Source: Panicum virgatum
Lineage: Eukaryota > Streptophyta > Magnoliopsida > Poales > Poaceae
NCBI RefSeq assembly: GCF_016808335.1
Contig: NC_053146.1
Span: 29,613,495-29,677,494, forward strand
Direction of reading: 5' to 3'
DNA: 64,000 nucleotides
How positions within the stretch are numbered: position 1 is the stretch's first letter; the number at the start of each line of letters is the position of its first letter. This document shows positions 58,584 through 64,000 of this stretch, piece by piece. Position numbers and translations under genes: made by a program. The notes beneath the pieces are model-generated. The model saw only the letters and a list, made by a program, of their open reading frames with translations, had not been told where the DNA came from and made no database searches.

Positions 58584-61500
58584 ATGGATCGACAATGGAT
58601 GTACGGCCATCATTGCACAATGGATTGGATTAACGGTCTTAAAACTTTCCTCGATGTTGCTGAGGCCCACAAGTCGTCGAAAGGTTTCAAGTTCTGTCCA
58701 TGTCGCATTTGCAGAAATCAAAAGGAGTTCTCAAGAAGACATACTCTACATGTCCACCTTTCTGAAAAGGGTTTCATGGATAACTATACTCTTTGGACCA
58801 AGCACGGTGAACCTGGAGTTCTGATGGAAGACAATGAAGAAAATAATGATGATGATAACATCCCAGACTGGGCTCACTTGTATGAAGCGGGTGTCTTTGA
58901 AGATGAACCAATGCATAAGGCAGAAGCAAATGCTGCAGAAGAACAACAACCACCCGACGAACTAGGTCAGGTTTTAGTCGATGCACACAGAGACGTTGAA
59001 ACTTTAAAGGAGTCAAAGAAGTTTGAGAAGATGTTGGAGGATCACAAAAAAATGTTGTATCCAGATTGAAATCAAGGGTTAAAAAAATTGGGAACCACAC
59101 TAGAAATGCTGCAGTGGAAGTCAGCTAATGGTGTTTCAGATAAGGGATTTGAGGAGCTACTAGGACTTGTAAGGAAGATGCTTCTAGAGGGGAACGAACT
59201 GCCCCCGACAACTTACGAAGCAAAAAAGATTGTTTGCCCTCTTGTGTTGGACGTACAGAAGATTCACGCATGTCCTAACGATTGTATCATCTATCGCGGT
59301 GAATACGAGGAACTGGATGCATGTCCTATATGTGACGCAAAGCGGTATAAGATCAGGCAAAATGATCTTGGTGATGTCGACGGTGAGCCCGCAAGGAAAA
59401 AAGTACCGGCTAAGGTGATGTGATATTTTCCGATAATACCACGCTTGAAGCGCTTGTTCAGAAACAAAACAAACGCTAAGTTGATGCGGTGGCACAAAGG
59501 AGAGCGTAAGCAAGATCAGCTGATGAGACACCCTGCAGATGGGTCTCAGTGGAGAAACGTGGATAGACAATTCCCAGATTTTGACAGGGACCCAAGGAAC
59601 ATAAGGTTTGGTTTAAGTACAGATGGAATGAATCCATTCAGTGAGTGGGGGAGCAGTCACAGTACATGGCCTGTGACCCTTTGTATGTTTAACCTTCCTT
59701 CTTGGTTATGCATGAAGAGGAAGTATATATTGATGCCGGTGCTTATCCAAGGCCCCAAACAACTTGGCAACGATATTGATGTGTACCTAAGACCGTTGGT
59801 TGATGAGCTTTTATTGTTGTGGAAGTCAGAAGGTGTACGTGTGTGGGATGAGTACAAAGAAGAGAATTTCGACCTCCGAGCATTGCTTTTTGTAACCATC
59901 AACGATTGACCTGCACTTAGCAACCTGTCCAGGCTATCGAACAAGGGATATCAGGCCTGCACTCATTGCTTAGATGAAACCGACAGCTTGTACCTAAAAA
60001 ATTCTTGAAAGGTCGTCTATATGGGCCATCATCGATTTCTGCCCCTCAAACACCCCTTGAGAAGAAAAGGGAAACATTTCAAAGGGGAACCAGAAACTCG
60101 TGCTAAGCCTATGTTCCATGATGGAAAGCATGTTTTCTCGATGATAAAGGATGTTCATGTAGTGTTCGGAAAGGGTCGCGGCAGCCAACCAGTTCTGAAT
60201 GATGAAAATGGCCATGCACCGATGTGGAACAAGAAGTCTATATTGTGGGAGCTACCTTATTGGGAAGCCTTGGAGGTCTGCAACGCAATTGACGTCATGC
60301 ACCTGACAAAGAATCTTTGCGTGAATGTACTATGTTTCCTTGGTACTTATGCTCTGGGAAAAGATACACTCGAAACAAGACGCGACCTGAAAGAAATGAA
60401 ACAACGAGAAGATCTTCAACCTGAGAAGAGAGAGAAGGGACAACACTATTTACGTCCTGCTAGCTACACTCTCAGTAAAGAGGAGAAGCAAAGCATGTTT
60501 GATTGCTTGAACAGTATAAAGGTACCGTCCGGGTACTCGTCAAATATACAAGGAAGATTAAACATGAAGGAAAAAAAGTTTACAAATTTAAAGTCTCATG
60601 ACTGTCACGTCCTAATGACACAATTGCTTCTAGTTGTGTTGAGGGGTATTCTACTGGAGAATGTTAGATTGGCAATCATGAAGTTATGTGCTTTCCTCAA
60701 CAAAATTTCACAGAAGGCAATCAATCCGGAGAAGCTCATACAACTACAGAATGACGTTGTGCAATGTCTTGTCAGCTTTAAGATGGTGTTTCCACCTTCG
60801 TTCTTTAATATTATGACATATCTCTTGGTTCATATTGTCAAAGAGATAAATATTCTGGGACCTGTATTCCTGCACAACATGTTCCCTTTCGAGAGATACA
60901 TGTCAGTTCTTAAGAAGTATGTTCGCAATCGTTCTCGACCAGAAGGTTGTATCGCCAAGGGCTATGGAACAGAGGAGGTCATTGAGTTTTATGTTGACTT
61001 TATTGATGATCTTAATCCAATAGGGGTCCCCATGTCACGCCACGAGGGGAGATTGAAGGGAAAGTGCATACTAGGGAAGAAATCTAATATGCACATCCCA
61101 CAGAGTGAAATCCGCAATGCAAACTTCACAGTTCTACAAAATTCATCCCTCGTGGCTCCATATATGGATGAGCACATGAATATCGTAAGGTCTGAAAACC
61201 CAGGGAAGCCTGAGACCTGGATTACTAAGCATCACATTTATAACTTTGCTGTTTGGCTTAGAGCAAAGTTGATGGGTGACGGCACGATTGCAGAGCAACT
61301 TCAATGGCTGGCAAGGGGCCCATCAATGACAATCATGCAGTACCAAGGGTACGAGATTAATGGGTATATATTTTACACAAGAGCTCAAGATGAAAAGAGC
61401 ACCAACCAAAATAGTGGTGTGCGTATAGACGCAATAGGCAATGATGGAAATAAGGATAGCTACTTCGGAGTCATAGAGGAGATATGGGAACTAGAATATG

Positions 61501-61946
61501 GGCATTTGATGATTCCTTTGTTTCGGTGCCAATGGGTGAACCGAGCTGGAGGCGGCATAACGATAGGCCGGTATGTGATGACAATTGCGGACTTCAAAAA
61601 AATTGGATATAAAGACGAACCATTCGTCCTAGCCAAGGATGTCGCACAGGTGTTCTACGTGAAGGACATGTCAAGCAAGCCTAGGAAAAATTCATTCAAG
61701 TCCGACGACGAGCCAAAACGCCACATAGTTCTTCCAGGAAAACGAAAAATCATTGGAGTTGAGGATATTTCGGACAAGTCAGAAGACTTTGTTCAGTTTG
61801 ATGACCGTCCTCCGTTCTCGGTTGATGTTGACCCAAGCATCTTGTTAGCCAAAGAGGAAACTCCTTATTTACGCCGCGATCATGACCAAGGGACGTTCGT
61901 CAAAAATAAAATTGTAAATGTTCCATTAAATAATGTTGAGTTATAG
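58584..61946 (+). pseudogene. TNP2 transposase of G, one frame broken by four TGA codons
   Basis: A 1120-codon frame from ATG 58584 (after an acceptor-like tttgtag) to TAG 61944-61946. Domains: transposase-associated N-terminus (residues about 1-75, CPCRICRNQKEF), acidic linker, TNP2 core (LSTDGMNPFSEWGS; NAIDVMHLTKNLCVN near residue 570), DUF4218 (HDCHVLMTQLL to RSRPEGCIAKGYG) and DUF4216 (QYQGYEINGYIFYTR to AKDVAQVFYVKD). The only breaks are TGA at 59067-69, 59421-23, 59907-09 and 60006-08; at 59421 and 59907 element F has TGG. From 60021 on, 641 codons are intact. It would act at the subterminal and terminal repeats in the nucleus. Much better preserved than F. Confidence 0.9.
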
Positions 61947-62043
61947 TATTGTGTATCCATTATATTTTACTTTATTGTTAATTTCATTAAGTGATTTTTG
62001 TAATATACATTAGCATTTTCATGAATTTTTTGTGATCATAAAT
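61947..62043. other. 3' flank of G TNP2
   Basis: AT-rich stretch with no feature, ending in aat, the probable target site of H. Confidence 0.4.
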
Positions 62044-62580
62044 CACTAATAGAATCTACTACGTTCCCTGGTGCCAAGGACACAAGGGAAAGAGCTGGAA
62101 ATACTGGGAAATTCCTTTCCCTAGTGCCAACACTAGGGATTAGTCACTCGGGAGAGAAAAGTAGGGAAAACATTGGATTTCCCGAGTGTTTTCAGAAAAC
62201 ACATAGGAACTACTATAATTTTCCGTGTGTTATGATTCCCGAGTGTTTTAAAGGAACACATAGGAACTACTATAGTTTACCATGTGTTCTGATTTCCGAG
62301 TGTTTTAAAGGAACACATGGGAACTTACTATAAGCTACCATGTGTCAATTCAACACACGGGAATTCTAGCACAAGGGAACAATGCGTAGTCTCCGTTAGG
62401 TAACAGTAACAGTAGCAAAGTTCCCATGTGTTTTTTAGTTAGTGACACATGGGAGAGACATGTGCATGGATAAATAGTTTGATGACACGTGTAGTTTTTA
62501 ATTCCCGTGTGTTTGAGAAAAACACACAACAAACTGTATTTACATATGTTTTTACTATTGACACGTGGCCCTACTTTCCC
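62044..62580. repeat. Subterminal repeats of H
   Basis: Repeated units of tcccgagtgttttaaaggaa, cacataggaactactatag and (in the other orientation) acacatgggaa or its complement, four or more copies between 62140 and 62500. Diffuse ORFs here are made of the repeat. Confidence 0.7.
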
Positions 62581-62886
62581 TGTTTTTTTATTATACAGGC
62601 AAGAATCACCACAATGACTCAATAGACCTCTTCAATCTTACATATTTTTGACTTTTATACACACCAGCACTACAAGCACATAATCGAGCATCCACAGAAA
62701 TAATAGATGATCAAATCCAACTTTACTTTAATGGCAGCGGTCACTGAAACAGTACATGCATAGGCTTAAGTCTGGATAACTAGTACTTGAATAGATGGTT
62801 CATATATACAAATATACAAAACAAAGAAACGGTTTGTTGAACATACTGACATTATTCAACAAAACCATTGCTGCCAAGAAAGAAAA

Positions 62887-63895
62887 TTATGAGGTAAATC
62901 CTAGAATTGCCATGCTAACCATTGCATCTGATGAACCAATCTCTCTTGCTACCATACTTGGAGCATTTGAGGCATGGCCCAAGTTTCATGTAGACTGAAA
63001 GAGAACAAGTAGTGAACATGAGCAACACTAACTTAAATAAGTACAATAATATAACTATATTATTCAGTGCTTACCAGATGAGAAAATATTGCATGTCCAG
63101 GATGTGGAGGTGGAGGAAGGTCCATCTGTAGGCGTTCTGTAATGGCCTGCATATACATGCTATGTTACATTTCTAATGCATTTCTAGAAAAGGGAAAGAT
63201 GTTGCATATAAACTTACAGATATGACAGTTTTATAGTACTCCCTCTCCGGTTGTATCTCAGACTCCCACGCCTCACGTTCCTGTTGTAGCTTTTGTTCCA
63301 TCTGAGCGTGCTTCTGCTGCATCTTCCGCTCCATGTCCTCACGCTCCTGCTGCTGCTTCCGCTCCATCTCCTCGCGCTCCTGCTGCAGCTTCCGCTCCAT
63401 CACCTCATGCTCCTGCTGCCGCCATCGCTCCATCTCTTCATACATGTGCTGCTCAATCTGCTACGCTTCTTCAGGATTAAGTCGACGTCTTTGTTGTTGT
63501 GGTGGTGGTTGGTCTGTTGGCTCGCCTGCAGTGCTGGATACTCGCACCTCACGTAGCACTGTTGGTGTGCTGACCATGCCATCTCCGACTAGATAACGAC
63601 CATGCTTCTTGCCATGCCCCGTCTTGTATGCAGCTACACCATCAATGGGTTATTTGTCCCATTCGAAGTCAGGACCATGCAATGCTTCACAAGCTTCTGC
63701 ATATGCCATCTATAGATGCCAAGTGTTTTCTATGAGAAAGTTAATTTTGCCTCAAAATCAGTTTCTCTTGAGTTTATGATCCAAGAACTTACAACATTAT
63801 CATGAGCATCAATATCAGCATAATCTTTCCCCTCTTCTGTTCTTGCCATTAGGTAGGCCTCAATTTCAGGAACTGGCCTCTTCAACTTCTTCTCC
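62887..63895 (-). pseudogene. Transposase_24-type (Ptta/En/Spm) gene of H, 3' exons
   Basis: Four minus-strand exons with clean borders. 63895-63793 (EKKLKRPVPEIEAYLMARTE; donor gtaagt). 63709-63218 (AYAEACEALHGPDFEWDK, KTGHGKKHGRYLVGDG, then a long charged coiled coil of EREEMERKQQQ repeats). 63146-63075 (ERLQMDLPPPPHPGHAIF). 62994-62887 (NLGHASNAPSMVAREIG, TAA stop). The pattern is that of the plant CACTA DNA-binding partner protein. In-frame stops: TAA after FEWDK (CAA expected), TAG after NPEEA (CAG expected), and one TGA near the start of the last exon. The 5' part is beyond 64000. Confidence 0.72.
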
Positions 63896-64000
63896 TACAA
63901 CCAGGCACAATGTAAATTGGGATTCACTCAACATCATCCTAGGGAAATGAAGCTAAGGTTCACAATCAGCTAAGTAATTGTCACATATTTCTCAATTGTC

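Larger units (their letters stand above)
56572..64000 (+). mobile_element. Element G: CACTA transposon, 5' part, runs off the window
   Basis: Starts CACTACTGGAAAAATGCAC after gat (possible 3-bp target site) inside the right arm of the foldback. It is a relative of F: TNP2 is alignable throughout and the subterminal repeat is TTAGTACCGGCTGG instead of F's TTAGTGCCGGC. The 3' end lies beyond 64000, and element H is inserted at 62044. Confidence 0.85.
62044..64000 (-). mobile_element. Element H: CACTA transposon nested in G, partial
   Basis: Begins CACTAATAGAATCTAC at 62044, has its own subterminal repeat family and a minus-strand gene, and runs off the right edge. Its repeats are unrelated to those of G, so it is a separate insertion. 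The second target site is not visible. Confidence 0.6.

Noticed and set aside
59067..60008. UGA recoding (selenocysteine) in the G transposase
   Set aside because: Land plants lack the selenocysteine system; at two sites the relative F has TGG, so mutation is the simple reading.
63293..63556. Leucine-rich plus-strand ORF that looks like membrane segments
   Set aside because: It is the antisense of the E/R/Q-rich coiled coil of the minus-strand H gene.

Overview
The window is repeat-rich nuclear DNA of a grass, most likely a panicoid. I see no host gene, rRNA or tRNA. The support is the set of plant transposon families: Tekay-type chromovirus LTR retrotransposons with an initiator-Met tRNA primer site, a Tat-type gypsy element, a non-coding Athila-like LARD, CACTA (En/Spm) transposons with TNP2, a Tourist-like MITE and a Stowaway MITE. 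The elements are nested in one another. I label them A to H.

1-5859: two LTRs of one Tekay-like family (C) lie head to head and form a long imperfect inverted repeat around a 39-bp spacer. They sit inside the 5' LTR of element A. 5860-28028: element A has a broken gag, a long intact pol frame (8427-11756) and a 3' LTR split by a complete nested element B (12751-26557). B has near-identical 3.4-kb LTRs, a decayed gag-pol, and two extra tandem paralogous ORFs between primer site and gag. The B LTRs also carry what looks like a spliced acidic mini-ORF.

28029-34224: a palindrome cluster, two MITEs, and a 3'-truncated Tat-type element D (LTR, PBS, gag-protease-partial RT). 34225-53752: CACTA element F (TSD aag on both sides) has a TNP2 gene interrupted by LARD E (37727-46244, TSD tatac on both sides). 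F also has a second gene with a DUF8039-like region and an Ulp1-type cysteine protease domain, and three clusters of subterminal repeats. 53756-56571: a long foldback element with arms of about 1.4 kb and inverted arrays of 69-bp repeats. 56572-64000: CACTA element G, related to F, with a TNP2 frame broken only by four TGA codons. Inside it is the left end of another CACTA, H, with a spliced minus-strand Transposase_24-type gene. G and H both run off the window.

Almost every ORF is inactivated, mainly by C-to-T type nonsense changes (CAG to TAG, TGG to TAG or TGA), as expected for methylated transposon DNA. The order of insertion can be read from the nesting: B and C entered A, E entered F, G entered the foldback, and H entered G. 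Two large inverted repeats (1-5859 and 53756-56571) are candidate sources of double-stranded RNA.
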